Under the pieces are notes generated by a model. That model saw only the letters and a list, made by a program, of their open reading frames with translations. It was not told the DNA's origin and ran no database searches. The position numbers and the translations under genes are program-made. From JAMZMI01 sp964353015 (lineage in GTDB: Bacteria > Bacteroidota > Bacteroidia > Cytophagales > Cyclobacteriaceae), in the NCBI GenBank assembly GCA_964353015.1, contig CAYGUA010000027.1:1-64000 (forward strand): a stretch of 64,000 nucleotides of DNA, given 5' to 3'. Positions 52,478-61,870 of this stretch are shown here, piece after piece; position 1 is the first letter of the stretch; every line of letters begins with the position of its first letter.

Positions 52478-53245
52478 TTGGGGCCTTCCCTATTCACGAT
52501 CAAATCTTATATTCAATTTAAAATTCGAGCCAAAAATGCACATGGTTTGCATTCGCCTTTCGTTTACGATTTATACCAAGCGGTAATTGAATCTGCCAAG
52601 AATTCTTATGAAAAAAGGCTAAAAGACATTCGGGAATTTGTGTTCTCATCAAACGAGATCATTCAATATACAGACCCAAAATCAAAGATCATAAAACAAG
52701 AAGTACTCAGCAAATGGGCTAAGCGGGTCACTTCAAGTTTAAAATTCAGTCGATTTCTGATCCGATTGATTGATTTTCTTGATGCGAAGACAGTTTTGGA
52801 AACAGGTACGGCCGCTGGCATAAATGCTGTTTCAATGACCTTATCGAAATCAAATGAAATTATCACTTTGGAAGGCTCGCATGAAATTGCAAGTGTAGCA
52901 CAAAGAACTATTGATGCAATCGCTAAATCCAAAGTTCAAATCATAGAAGGAGATGTTCGTTCAACTTTTGCTTCCGCTCTTCAAAAACATAAACCTGATT
53001 TAGTTTTTCTTGATGCTGATCATCGCAGTGAAACAATTATGTTTTACATGGAAGAAATTTCAAAAATGAAAGTTCTGCCTCAATGCATTCTTATCCATGA
53101 CATTTATTGGTCGAAAGATATGAATCAGGCATGGTTGAAACTCGTGAAAAACGCCGCATATCCCTTAACCATTGATCTATTTGAGGTCGGTTTGATCTTT
53201 CCACATTTTCCTTCTGAAAAACAGCATTTTCAGATCAAATTTTGA
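52478..53245 (+). CDS. SAM-dependent O-methyltransferase-like protein
   Basis: This 255-residue protein has a class I methyltransferase core: VLETGTAAGINAVSM near residue 107 (motif I), ITLEGSHE near 128 (motif II) and DLVFLDADHR near 168. The N-terminal AKNAHGLHSPFVYDLY is a hallmark of a Bacteroidota branch. The start is the TTG at 52478, two bases after the apaG stop; no ATG occurs before the core, and the first residues look natural. The substrate is unknown. Confidence 0.85.
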   Translation: MGPSLFTIKSYIQFKIRAKNAHGLHSPFVYDLYQAVIESAKNSYEKRLKDIREFVFSSNEIIQYTDPKSKIIKQEVLSKWAKRVTSSLKFSRFLIRLIDFLDAKTVLETGTAAGINAVSMTLSKSNEIITLEGSHEIASVAQRTIDAIAKSKVQIIEGDVRSTFASALQKHKPDLVFLDADHRSETIMFYMEEISKMKVLPQCILIHDIYWSKDMNQAWLKLVKNAAYPLTIDLFEVGLIFPHFPSEKQHFQIKF

Positions 53246-53311
53246 TGCTTGTTCGTTCGTTTACAATTTCGAAGGCATTTACCTATTTTTGTGGCCACAA
53301 ATAAACAGCGA

Positions 53312-54232
53312 ATGGAATCTCAGGAACCAAACAATCAAATCACCAAAAAAAATAAAGATCTAACACCTTACTTCATTGTAATAGCCCTGGCATTAATTGG
53401 AGTTATCGCTTTTTATTATTTTCAAAACGAAAAACTTGAAGAGGAGAAAGTTGCTCAGCAACTAGAACTCGACAATACATTACTCCAGCTTGATTCAATA
53501 TCTACTCAGCTTAACAATAAGATATTGACCATTTCCCAGCTGGGAGGTGAGATTGATACTTTGCTTAAAGTGCAAGCTCAATTAGAAGAAGATAAGAAAA
53601 ATCTGATTCGTCAGAGAAACAGCGAGCGAAACTATGCCCATTCACTAAAAGACAAGGTAGATGGATATCAGGAGCTTTTGTTAGCCAAGGATGAAGAAAT
53701 CAAACAGTTGAGAAAGTTGGCTGAGGAACTCATGACTGAAAATACAGAGCTCAAGGAGGAAAAAGAAATTTTAAGTCAGTCAATTGAAAACATCAATCAA
53801 CAAAAGGCGCAATTAGAGGAAAAAGTCACTTTTGCTTCACGCTTAAAAGTTGAAGGGCTGAAAGTGTTTGCCGTGAGTTCAAGTAGAAAAGAGCGCGAAA
53901 GTGAATTCAAAAACAGACATATAGATCAAATAAAAATCATGTTTACTGTTGCGGAAAACAGCGTAGCTCCGATAGAGGGGAAAGAGCTTTTGATTCGCGT
54001 TGTGGCTCCTGATGGAAATGTGTTGTTTGATGTGGCTCGTGGGTCTGGTTCATTTACTTTCGAAGGAAGAGAGATGTTCTTCACTCAAAAGCAAGAAATT
54101 CTTTACGATAAAAAAAATCAGGAAGTAACACTTTTCTATAAAAAAGGAAGCGAGTATGCGATAGGCAAACATATTGTGGAAGTTTATACGGACGACTATT
54201 TGATGGGAAAAGGTGGATTTGAAGTTCAGTAA
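53312..54232 (+). CDS. Membrane-anchored coiled-coil protein
   Basis: This 306-residue protein has a short cytoplasmic N-terminus, one membrane helix (about residues 20-38, PYFIVIALALIGVIAFYYF), a long heptad-rich coiled coil (about 45-195) and a beta-rich C-terminal domain (from 200). Such anchored coiled coils span or brace the envelope. I do not recognise the C-terminal domain. The ATG at 53312 is chosen; upstream in-frame residues are unlike a protein start. A TATTTTTG at 53284-53291 may be its promoter. Confidence 0.75.
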   Translation: MESQEPNNQITKKNKDLTPYFIVIALALIGVIAFYYFQNEKLEEEKVAQQLELDNTLLQLDSISTQLNNKILTISQLGGEIDTLLKVQAQLEEDKKNLIRQRNSERNYAHSLKDKVDGYQELLLAKDEEIKQLRKLAEELMTENTELKEEKEILSQSIENINQQKAQLEEKVTFASRLKVEGLKVFAVSSSRKERESEFKNRHIDQIKIMFTVAENSVAPIEGKELLIRVVAPDGNVLFDVARGSGSFTFEGREMFFTQKQEILYDKKNQEVTLFYKKGSEYAIGKHIVEVYTDDYLMGKGGFEVQ

Positions 54233-54262
54233 ATTCACTTTTTTATAAATCACCTCCTAATT

Positions 54263-54576
54263 ATTTCACCCCTTCGGGGTTTGGACATGTTAAATCACGA
54301 TTTCTATAATAATGACATCCTTTCAGGATTTGAAAGAAATATCCAATCGATAAGGCATTAAATAAATCTCGAAGGGATGAAACTTTAAAACGCCTAAATG
54401 GCAAAGTACAAACCTTGAAAGACTGAAATCATCAACAATCGAAATTCAATAACATAAAAATCCTGTCACAAAATTGTGAGCAAGAAAAATTAAAAAGTTA
54501 TGAGCAAAATCCCGAAGGGATGAAACTAATATAACCAGGATAAAGGATGAGCCCTAAACCCTGAAAGGGTGAAATT
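54263..54576. repeat. Periodic array of seven small hairpin units (~49-base period)
   Basis: Units follow the pattern AAAyCCyGAArGGrTGAAA, in which the CC/GG pairs can form a tiny hairpin. Forward units begin at 54364, 54410, 54458 (degenerate), 54507 and 54556. Two reverse units begin at 54282 and 54331 on the minus strand. Starts are 46-49 bases apart throughout, while the sequence between units is not conserved. The array lies between the coiled-coil gene and rpsF, with no ORF across it. Confidence 0.7.
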
Positions 54577-54644
54577 CCCCTACTACGCCCTATTAAAAAC
54601 AGGAATTTGAATCAAGAACAGGACATTATTTTAATACTTGAATT

Positions 54645-54721
54645 GCGTCAGGGATAGTAGCGGAAAGCCCACAGCCAGTGATAAGTGGCGAGGACTTGAA
54701 GTGAATAGCCCGCCCGGACGC
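54645..54721. ncRNA. Closed structured element before rpsF
   Basis: These 77 bases are much richer in G+C than their surroundings. They begin GCGTCAGGGATAG and end GCCCGCCCGGACGC, so GCGTC and GACGC close the element. Inside, CCAC and GTGG can pair, as can GCGG/GGGC-type segments. GCGTnAGGGAT... AGCGGAAAGCCC blocks recur, to my recollection, as structured repeats in Bacteroidota. Whether it is an RNA or a DNA repeat cannot be decided from one copy. Strand is unresolved. Confidence 0.5.
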
Positions 54722-54793
54722 CCAAATTATCCTCCGAACCAAGTTAAACTCATAAAGAATTGACTCAAATGTGTATTCTTATGATATTTTTCC

Positions 54794-54801
54794 TAATTTT
54801 G
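54794..54801 (+). promoter_or_regulatory. Possible -7 promoter element of the rpsF operon
   Basis: TAATTTTG lies 30 bases before the rpsF ATG and fits TAnnTTTG. No convincing TTG is placed 19-22 bases upstream, so only half the signal is present. Confidence 0.4.
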
Positions 54802-54830
54802 CAGTTCGAAAAAATTTTAAGTAAAACACA

Positions 54831-55199
54831 ATGACTAAAAATTACGAGACAGTATTCATTTTAACTCCCGTTTTGTCTGAAGCCCAGATGAAGGATGCTG
54901 TCGAAAAATTCAAAGGTATCCTTGTAGAACAAGGTGCGAAAATGGTTAATGAAGAGATTTGGGGCCTAAAAAAACTGGCTTATCCAATCATGCACAAGAC
55001 CACTGGTTTTTACAACCTTTTTGAATTTGAGGCAGAAACATCCGTAGTTGCTAAGCTAGAGACAGAATACAGAAGGGATGAGAAGGTAATGAGGTTCCTT
55101 ACTACCGTACTTGACAAACACTCATTGGCATATAATGCCAAGCGAAGAAGTGGCGCATTTAAGAAAAAAGAAGTTAAAGAGGAGGCAAAAGCAGCATGA
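54831..55199 (+). CDS. rpsF: 30S ribosomal protein S6
   Basis: This 122-residue protein has the S6 fold: YETVFILTPVLSE at the N-terminus, EEIWGLKKLAYPIMHKTTGFYNLFEF near residue 42 and a charged C-terminal extension ending in KKKEVKEEAKAA. It binds S18 and 16S rRNA on the platform. Its stop overlaps the rpsR start in ATGA, so the two partners are made in equal amounts. Confidence 0.97.
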   Translation: MTKNYETVFILTPVLSEAQMKDAVEKFKGILVEQGAKMVNEEIWGLKKLAYPIMHKTTGFYNLFEFEAETSVVAKLETEYRRDEKVMRFLTTVLDKHSLAYNAKRRSGAFKKKEVKEEAKAA

Positions 55200-55447
55200 C
55201 ACTACAGAACGAACCAATTAACAGAGAGCAGAAAAAAGACAAATACTGCCGATTCAAGAAAAATGGAATCAAATACATAGACTACAAGGACGAAAAATTC
55301 CTTTTGTCTTTTGTAAATGAGCAAGGCAAACTTCTTCCGAGAAGACTTACTGGCACTAGCCTTAAGTTTCAAAGAAAAGTAGGACAAGCTGTAAAAAGAG
55401 CTCGTCACATTGCTTTACTTCCTTATGTTACTGACTCTTTAAAATAA
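55196..55447 (+). CDS. rpsR: 30S ribosomal protein S18
   Basis: This 83-residue protein has the S18 core KYCRFKKNGIKYIDYKDEKFL and a C-terminal RRLTGTSLKFQRKVGQAVKRARHIALLPY that contacts rRNA. It is complete. It overlaps rpsF by four bases and precedes rplI by seven. Confidence 0.97.
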   Translation: MTLQNEPINREQKKDKYCRFKKNGIKYIDYKDEKFLLSFVNEQGKLLPRRLTGTSLKFQRKVGQAVKRARHIALLPYVTDSLK

Positions 55448-55454
55448 TAGCGAG

Positions 55455-55895
55455 ATGGACATCATATTAAAAGAAGACATCAAAGGGCTTGGCTACAAAA
55501 ATGATATTGTGAGCGTAAAGCCGGGCTATGGTAGAAACTACCTTATCCCACAAGGATTCGCTATTATCGCGAACAAGGTGAACACGAAAATGATCACTGA
55601 AAACGTGAGACAAGCTGCTCACAAAGCTGAGAAAATGAAAGCTGATGCACAAGAAATAGCTGATAAGCTGACTAGCATCACGCTTGAAATCAAAACTAAA
55701 GCCGGTGAATCAGGTAAAATCTTTGGCGCTGTAACAGCACTACAAGTATCTGACTCATTGAAACTTCAAGGATTTGATATTGACAGAAAGAAAATTTCTT
55801 TAGGTACTATTAAGGATCTAGGTGAATACACCGCTGAAATCGATCTTCACAAATCAGTAAAGGCAGAAATAAAACTAAGTGTCGTTTCTGAATAA
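55455..55895 (+). CDS. rplI: 50S ribosomal protein L9
   Basis: This 146-residue protein starts MDIILKEDIKGLGYKNDIVSVKPGYGRNYLIPQGFA, the L9 N-domain that binds 23S rRNA. A long helix (about residues 40-75) and a C-domain with GKIFGAVTALQVSDSL follow. It is the last gene of the rpsF-rpsR-rplI operon and is followed by a clear terminator. Confidence 0.97.
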   Translation: MDIILKEDIKGLGYKNDIVSVKPGYGRNYLIPQGFAIIANKVNTKMITENVRQAAHKAEKMKADAQEIADKLTSITLEIKTKAGESGKIFGAVTALQVSDSLKLQGFDIDRKKISLGTIKDLGEYTAEIDLHKSVKAEIKLSVVSE

Positions 55896-55916
55896 TATCT
55901 GAAAAGAATAATATTG

Positions 55917-55947
55917 AAACCCTGTCCATTATGGTCAGGGTTTTTTT
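55917..55947 (+). terminator. Terminator of the ribosomal protein operon
   Basis: AAACCCTG-t-CCAT pairs with ATGG-t-CAGGGTTT around a single base and is followed by seven T residues. It runs right up to an ATG at 55948, which argues for a later start of the next gene. Confidence 0.9.
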
Positions 55948-55971
55948 ATGCTTAATGCTAAATTACCTCCT

Positions 55972-56934
55972 ATGTTCAAATTGGATTTTGATATTCCTGT
56001 AAACTCCAAGCTGATCAATCATCAAGACCAGATTGTGAGCATCGGATCGTGTTTTTCTGATAATATCGGAAGCAAACTGAAAACATACAAATTCAAAGTT
56101 CTGGCTAATCCATTCGGAACACTTTTTAACCCTCATTCAATTTTCAAAGTACTTTCAGGACAATTAGATCCATATGATATCATTGAAAATCAAGGAATAT
56201 TCTATCATTGGGACACACATGGTGAAGTTTCATCTCTTGTTAAAAATGACTTACCCAAAATCATAGAGGAAAAAATCACAGCGCTTCGACAAGCGCTAAA
56301 ATCATGTGAATGGTTAATTATAACCCTTGGCACCTCCTATATTTACACACATAAATCCACGAATAAAATTGTAGGCAATTGTCACAAGTTCCCGCAATTT
56401 GACTTCACCAAGTCGCTACTCAGGGTAGACGATATTACCGGTCAATTTCAATCTTGCATCGACATTCTCAGAAAATCAAATCCTGAGATTAAAGTAATAC
56501 TTACTGTCAGTCCTGTCCGGCACACAAAAGATGGACTACATGAAAATAACATCAGTAAAGGCATACTTCATCAGGCTGTATCTGAAATAATCGCAACTCA
56601 CCAAAACACTTGGTATTTCCCTAGTTACGAAATACTCATTGATGAATTGCGTGATTATCGTTTTTATAAAGAAGACATGATCCATCCTTCTGATCAGGCT
56701 GTGGAATATATTTGGGATAAATTTAAAAGGTGTTTCATAGATGCTGAGAGTAATCTTTTTATTGATGATTGGAATAAAATATTGATAGCCTTATCTCATC
56801 GAGCATTTCATCCTACTTCGGTTAAACACCAAAAATTTATTCTTAACCTGATTAAAAAACTAGAGCAATACGCATCCAAGATTAATGTAGAACAGGAAAT
56901 AGAAATACTCAATAATCAGTTGATGAGGAAATGA
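55972..56934 (+). CDS. GSCFA domain protein
   Basis: This 320-residue protein has the family-defining IVSIGSCFSDNIGSKL near residue 25 and LGTSYIYTHK near 125. VSPVRHTKDGLHENN near 190 holds an Arg-His pair, and a DMIHPSDQAVEYIW block sits near 245. The Gly-Ser-Cys/D-x-x-H layout resembles SGNH/GDSL-type hydrolases, so an esterase-like activity is possible; this is inference. I prefer the ATG at 55972 over the one at 55948, which lies at the end of the preceding terminator's T-tract. It overlaps the next gene by four bases (ATGA). Confidence 0.85.
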   Translation: MFKLDFDIPVNSKLINHQDQIVSIGSCFSDNIGSKLKTYKFKVLANPFGTLFNPHSIFKVLSGQLDPYDIIENQGIFYHWDTHGEVSSLVKNDLPKIIEEKITALRQALKSCEWLIITLGTSYIYTHKSTNKIVGNCHKFPQFDFTKSLLRVDDITGQFQSCIDILRKSNPEIKVILTVSPVRHTKDGLHENNISKGILHQAVSEIIATHQNTWYFPSYEILIDELRDYRFYKEDMIHPSDQAVEYIWDKFKRCFIDAESNLFIDDWNKILIALSHRAFHPTSVKHQKFILNLIKKLEQYASKINVEQEIEILNNQLMRK

Positions 56935-59009
56935 TGAAAAACCTGAACATATTGATTCTCATCATTGTTCTCTCACATTGCAACCAAAAACACATGCCAG
57001 ATCAACACACCAATAAGCTCATTGATAGTAACAGTCCTTATTTACTACAGCACGCGAATAATCCTGTGGAATGGTACCCCTGGGGCGAAGAAGCGCTCAG
57101 TAAAGCCGCTGAAGAGAATAAACCCATTTTATTGAGCATTGGCTACTCATCTTGCCATTGGTGCCATGTGATGGCGCATGAGTCCTTTGAAGATGACTCA
57201 GTGGCTGCTTATATGAATGCGCATTTCATAAATATCAAATTGGATCGAGAAGAAAGACCAGATATCGACAATATTTATATGGATGCGGTACAGGCTATGG
57301 GTTTGAGAGGAGGTTGGCCGTTGAACGTTTTCATCACACCAGAACAAAAACCATTTTATGGTGGCACTTATTTCCCAAAAAACAACTGGCTTAGTCTTTT
57401 ACAAAATGTAGTAAAGGCCTATGACGAAAACTACGATAAGCTCAATGCATCCGCAGAGCAATTTGCAAATGCGCTCCAGGCAAGTGAAGTAGCCAAATAT
57501 GGTTTAGTAGATAAAATCTCAGCGATTAACGATGATGACTTTAAAAATGCCATCAATAATTTAAGTCTCAATTTTGATCATGAATGGGGGGGCATGGAAA
57601 AAGCTCCGAAATTTCCAATGCCTTCAGTATGGCAATACCTCGCTTTATATTCATACATATATGAGGACAGAATGATTGAAGATCACCTTGTTTTCACATT
57701 GGATAAGATTGAACAAGGTGGCATTTATGATCAAATTGGCGGTGGATTTTCACGCTATTCTGTCGATGGCCAATGGCATGTGCCGCATTTCGAAAAGATG
57801 CTTTATGACAATGGTCAACTGATGAGTCTTTATGCCAACGCATTTAAAATTTCTAAAAAGGAAAACTACAAGCGTGTATTGCTTGAAACCGCAACTTGGC
57901 TGGAAAGAGAAATGCTGCATGAAAATGGTGGTTTTTATTCAGCTTTAGATGCTGATAGCGAAGGTGTCGAGGGAAAATTTTATGTGTGGTCTTTCGATGA
58001 AATTGAAGAATTAACTGGTGAGGACAGCACCTTGATTTCAAAATATTATGATGTCACTCGCCATGGAAACTGGGAACATACAAATGTGTTGAGAAGACTT
58101 GATACAGACGAAGAATTTGCATCAAATTGGAAAATATCAGCTGATAGTCTGAATAGCAAGCTCACCACCTTTAAATCAAATGCATTAACAGAAAGATCGA
58201 AGCGTGTAAGACCAGGCCTTGATAATAAAATTATATCAGGATGGAATGGACTTATTTTGACCGGTTTATTAGACGCATATCAGGCAACTGGACACAGTAA
58301 ATTTATTACCCTCGCCGAAAAGAATGCTGCGTTTCTTAGTCTATCAATGATAATTAATGACAAACTGATCAGAATTTATGGTCAGCCCACTCAGGGGTTT
58401 TTAGAAGATTATGCGGCCGTTATTCAGTCATTTATAAAATACTACGAGACCACATTTGATGAACAATATTTAATAAAAGCTGTCAATCTATCAGAGCAGG
58501 TAATTTCTGAATTTTATGATGAGGAGGAAAAGCTTTTCTTCTATACCAGCAATCAATCAGAAAATCTGATTGCGCGAAAAAAAGAAATTTTCGACAATGT
58601 GATCCCCTCTTCAAATGCGATCATGGCCGAAAACCTTTACAAATTGGGATTGATGATGGACCGAGAAGACTTCAAAGAAATCAGTTTGAAAATGGTCAGA
58701 CAAGTAAGCAGTTTGGTAAAACAAGATTCTGAATACATGTCATATTGGTCTCTTGTCACCATGATGATCAATCACCCTACTGCAGAAATTATCGTAGTTG
58801 GAGAAGATTTCGAAAAAATCACAACGGACTTTCATCGTAAATTCTTGCCAAACAAAATAATCATGGCTGGCACTGAGTCATCCGGTTTACCCTTATTTGA
58901 ATACAAATCTGCAAAACAGAACAAATCGACAATCTATGTATGCTATGATAAAACATGCAAACAACCTGTCTTCAGTTTTGATGAAGCTCTGAGTGAAATG
59001 ACGAAATAA
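56931..59009 (+). CDS. DUF255 thioredoxin-like lipoprotein (YyaL/SSP411 family)
   Basis: This 692-residue protein has a lipoprotein signal (ILILIIVLSHC, Cys17), an N-terminal thioredoxin-like domain with SSCHWCHVMAHESF near residue 75, where CHWC is the redox motif, and a C-terminal (alpha/alpha)6 barrel like cellulase/epimerase folds (about residues 200-620). The family is widespread and its reaction is not established. The lipobox implies extracytoplasmic location, unlike many cytoplasmic homologues. It is coupled to the GSCFA gene by an ATGA overlap. Confidence 0.9.
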   Translation: MMKNLNILILIIVLSHCNQKHMPDQHTNKLIDSNSPYLLQHANNPVEWYPWGEEALSKAAEENKPILLSIGYSSCHWCHVMAHESFEDDSVAAYMNAHFINIKLDREERPDIDNIYMDAVQAMGLRGGWPLNVFITPEQKPFYGGTYFPKNNWLSLLQNVVKAYDENYDKLNASAEQFANALQASEVAKYGLVDKISAINDDDFKNAINNLSLNFDHEWGGMEKAPKFPMPSVWQYLALYSYIYEDRMIEDHLVFTLDKIEQGGIYDQIGGGFSRYSVDGQWHVPHFEKMLYDNGQLMSLYANAFKISKKENYKRVLLETATWLEREMLHENGGFYSALDADSEGVEGKFYVWSFDEIEELTGEDSTLISKYYDVTRHGNWEHTNVLRRLDTDEEFASNWKISADSLNSKLTTFKSNALTERSKRVRPGLDNKIISGWNGLILTGLLDAYQATGHSKFITLAEKNAAFLSLSMIINDKLIRIYGQPTQGFLEDYAAVIQSFIKYYETTFDEQYLIKAVNLSEQVISEFYDEEEKLFFYTSNQSENLIARKKEIFDNVIPSSNAIMAENLYKLGLMMDREDFKEISLKMVRQVSSLVKQDSEYMSYWSLVTMMINHPTAEIIVVGEDFEKITTDFHRKFLPNKIIMAGTESSGLPLFEYKSAKQNKSTIYVCYDKTCKQPVFSFDEALSEMTK

Positions 59010-59113
59010 ATGATGATTATGGTAAACTGTTACAACGAATCCTACTGTACTCATCGAATAATTTTTGAGGTTCAAAACTCTGTTTATGAAATTTAAGGTT
59101 CAAAGAACCACAC

Positions 59114-59317
59114 ATGAGCGTACTGCAAGAAGAAAAAACCTTTTTATTAGGCTTTAAGGAAAAACTTGTTTCAAACAATGATTTATCGAAGGAGGAATTA
59201 TTGGAAATGTGCCACCAATTTGAAGAAACAATCGAGCTTGCATCAGTTTCAATGAAAATCATCAATCGTTTGAGATTGAACTATACCAATGTTCTAAATA
59301 ACAATCGTGTAAATTAA
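59114..59317 (+). CDS. Small helical protein of unknown function
   Basis: This 67-residue ORF encodes a charged, helical protein (EEKTFLLGFKEKLVSNNDLSKEELLEM, then CHQFEETIELASVSMKIINRL). It has a good ATG start and stop and lies alone between the DUF255 gene and priA. The composition looks like real coding sequence. It resembles short helical N-terminal regions of some signalling proteins, but I do not assign a family. Confidence 0.55.
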   Translation: MSVLQEEKTFLLGFKEKLVSNNDLSKEELLEMCHQFEETIELASVSMKIINRLRLNYTNVLNNNRVN

Positions 59318-59407
59318 TTCTGTCAGCAAACTGCACTTGAGAGTTGTAAATTGTTGATGTAAGCCTGAATCACGTTAATTTCGTAATGCTTACATAATAC
59401 ACTCAGA

Positions 59408-61870
59408 TTGATATTTGCAGAAGTCATACTTCCATTACCATTAAAAGGCACTTTTACCTATTCACTGCCTCCGTTCATAAACCATCAACCTGCTCCAGGA
59501 TGTAGAGTGATTGTGCCATTCGGTAAAAGGAAAGTTTATACTGGCATCATTCATTACTTACATCAAAAAGCTCCGCAAGAGTATCAGCCCAAAGAAATTC
59601 TGGACATTATTGATGTAAATCCTGTATTCACAACGCTGCAACTTGATTTCTTTCAATGGATTTCTAATTATTACATGTCCACCTTGGGAGAAGTAGTCAA
59701 TGCAGCCTTGCCTTCCGGACTAAAAATATCGAGCGAATCATATATCTCACTCAATCCAGACATAGACCTTTATGAACTTGAGCTCACCGAAAAGGAACAG
59801 CTCATTCTGAATAATCTTCAATCAGCCGATATGACGATGGATGAGCTGGCGAAACTTCTAGAGATTAAATCGGTCCATCATCATATTAAAAATCTCTCTG
59901 AGAAAAATGCCATTCATCTTTTTGAGCAAATCAAAGATAAGTATACCCCAAAGACAGAATCAAGAATAAAATTAAATCCAGAATTTAATAACGAAAGTCA
60001 GATTGAATCACTGTTTGACCAACTTGAGAAAAAACCAAAGCAAACAGACGTATTACTTGCCTACCTCAAAAGAACACATTTGCTTGAAAATCCTCACGCA
60101 AATAACCGTGGAGTCACCAAAAAAGAGATCTTGAATGATGATATAAGTGAAAGCAGTCTGAAATCATTAGTGAAAAATGGCATCCTGATTGAATGGAAAC
60201 AAAACGTATCCAGAATCCCATTTGATGACGCTGCTGTGTCGGATATTCCAATTTTATCCGCAGAGCAGTCACGCGCCAAGTCGGAAATCCTGTCGCTTTT
60301 TGAGAAAAAAGATACCGTATTACTCAAAGGTATCACCGGCAGTGGAAAGACTGAAGTGTACATTTCATTGATTGAAGATGTGATCAATAATGGAGGTAAT
60401 GCGCTATATCTATTACCTGAGATAGCTTTGACCACCCAAATTATCAAACGGTTAAGAAAAGCTTTTGGAGATACATTTGGCGTTTATCATTCGAGATATT
60501 CCGAAAATGAGCGTGTAGAAGTATGGCAAAAGGTGCTAAACGGAGAATTTAAATTCGTAGTTGGTGTAAGAAGCGCAGTGTTTCTTCCTTTTTCAGAACT
60601 CTCACTTGTAATTATTGACGAAGAGCATGAAACCTCGTACAAACAATACGATCCTGCGCCTCGCTATCACGCCCGTGACACGGCTATCTATCTCGCATCA
60701 CTATTTCATGCTAAAACATTATTAGGCTCAGCTACGCCAGCGATTGAGTCTTATAACAATGCGCTGGAAGGCAAGTATGGTCTGGTGACGATGAATCAAC
60801 GCTACGGCGATGTAAGTTTACCCGAAATTGTCTTTGCTGATCTGGGCAAGGAACGTAAAAAAAGAACACTAAAAGGCAACTTCACTTCCCTCCTTCTCAC
60901 TGAAATTGTAAATGCCCTAGACCAAAATAATCAGGTAATACTTTTTCAAAACAGAAGAGGATATGCGCCCTATCTGGAATGTGATAGCTGCGGCTATCTG
61001 GCCAAATGCCCCAATTGCGATGTAAGTCTTACTTACCACATTTATCAAAATGTGCTAAGTTGTCATTATTGCGGTCATAAAAAATCAATGATTACTGAAT
61101 GTCCGCAATGTAATTCTCACGACTTGCGCACTCAGAGTTTCGGCACTGAAAGACTGGAAGAAGAGCTGGAAATACTGATACCAAATGCCAGAATTCAAAG
61201 GATGGATCTTGATTCCACGCGAAGCAAATACAGCTATCAAAGAATAATTGATGAGTTTGAGGTAGGCGAAATTGATATTCTGGTTGGCACACAGATGGTA
61301 ACTAAAGGGTTAGATTTTGATAAAGTCGCGATTGTTGGCGTCTTCTCTGCGGATCGTATGATCAATTTTCCAGATTTCAGATCACATGAACGGGCGTTTC
61401 AGCTCATCCATCAAGTTAGCGGACGCGCAGGACGAAGAGCAGACAAAGGCACAGTGATTATACAGACCAATGATCCTAGTCAACCCATTCTCCAACTCGT
61501 TAAAAATCATGATTATGAATCCTTTTACAGAAGTGAGATCCTGGAGAGGCAAAAATTCCATTATCCTCCATTTTATCGAATGATTAAAATCTTATTGAAG
61601 GATATTGAAAAACAAAAAGTATCAGATGCCTCCCATTTCCTATATAAGGAATTAATGAAACAACTGGGAATGATGCGGGTAATCGGTCCGGTGGAACCAC
61701 TAGTGGGCAAAATTAGAAACCAATTCCTGATGGAAATTACAATTAAAATTGAAAAACAAGGTCTTGCGCTAAGCGCATTAAAAGAATTCCTGCTTACTTC
61801 GCGTAATATCCTGTTGAGTCAACGTTCCTATAAAAGTATCAAAGTACAATTTGATGTCGACCCTCTTTAA
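59408..61870 (+). CDS. priA: Primosomal protein N' (replication restart helicase PriA)
   Basis: This 820-residue superfamily 2 helicase reloads DnaB at stalled forks. It has the 3'-end-binding N-domain (FAEVILPLPLKGTFTYSLP), Walker A GITGSGKTEVY near residue 310, DEEH near 405 and GSATPAIES near 440. The zinc-binding region has four CxxC pairs (CDSCGYLAKCPNC, CHYCGHKKSMITECPQC, residues 520-570), followed by GTQMVTKGLDF and QVSGRAGR near 680. The start is the TTG at 59408, which gives the standard N-terminus; no ATG fits. Its end overlaps the next gene by 17 bases. Confidence 0.96.
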   Translation: MIFAEVILPLPLKGTFTYSLPPFINHQPAPGCRVIVPFGKRKVYTGIIHYLHQKAPQEYQPKEILDIIDVNPVFTTLQLDFFQWISNYYMSTLGEVVNAALPSGLKISSESYISLNPDIDLYELELTEKEQLILNNLQSADMTMDELAKLLEIKSVHHHIKNLSEKNAIHLFEQIKDKYTPKTESRIKLNPEFNNESQIESLFDQLEKKPKQTDVLLAYLKRTHLLENPHANNRGVTKKEILNDDISESSLKSLVKNGILIEWKQNVSRIPFDDAAVSDIPILSAEQSRAKSEILSLFEKKDTVLLKGITGSGKTEVYISLIEDVINNGGNALYLLPEIALTTQIIKRLRKAFGDTFGVYHSRYSENERVEVWQKVLNGEFKFVVGVRSAVFLPFSELSLVIIDEEHETSYKQYDPAPRYHARDTAIYLASLFHAKTLLGSATPAIESYNNALEGKYGLVTMNQRYGDVSLPEIVFADLGKERKKRTLKGNFTSLLLTEIVNALDQNNQVILFQNRRGYAPYLECDSCGYLAKCPNCDVSLTYHIYQNVLSCHYCGHKKSMITECPQCNSHDLRTQSFGTERLEEELEILIPNARIQRMDLDSTRSKYSYQRIIDEFEVGEIDILVGTQMVTKGLDFDKVAIVGVFSADRMINFPDFRSHERAFQLIHQVSGRAGRRADKGTVIIQTNDPSQPILQLVKNHDYESFYRSEILERQKFHYPPFYRMIKILLKDIEKQKVSDASHFLYKELMKQLGMMRVIGPVEPLVGKIRNQFLMEITIKIEKQGLALSALKEFLLTSRNILLSQRSYKSIKVQFDVDPL

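Noticed and set aside
54263..54576. Regular repeats with unique spacers suggested a CRISPR array
   Set aside because: The repeats are only about 19 bases, differ from copy to copy, change orientation within the array, and no cas gene is in the window.
59017..59265. Minus-strand 82-codon open frame opposite the small gene before priA
   Set aside because: Composition is Ser/Phe-rich and typical of an antisense shadow; the plus-strand frame has the better start and protein-like composition.
59358..59397. Inverted repeat ATGTAAGC/GCTTACAT before priA as a terminator or operator
   Set aside because: An eight-base stem with a loop of more than 20 bases and no T-tract; no gene-specific reason to call it.
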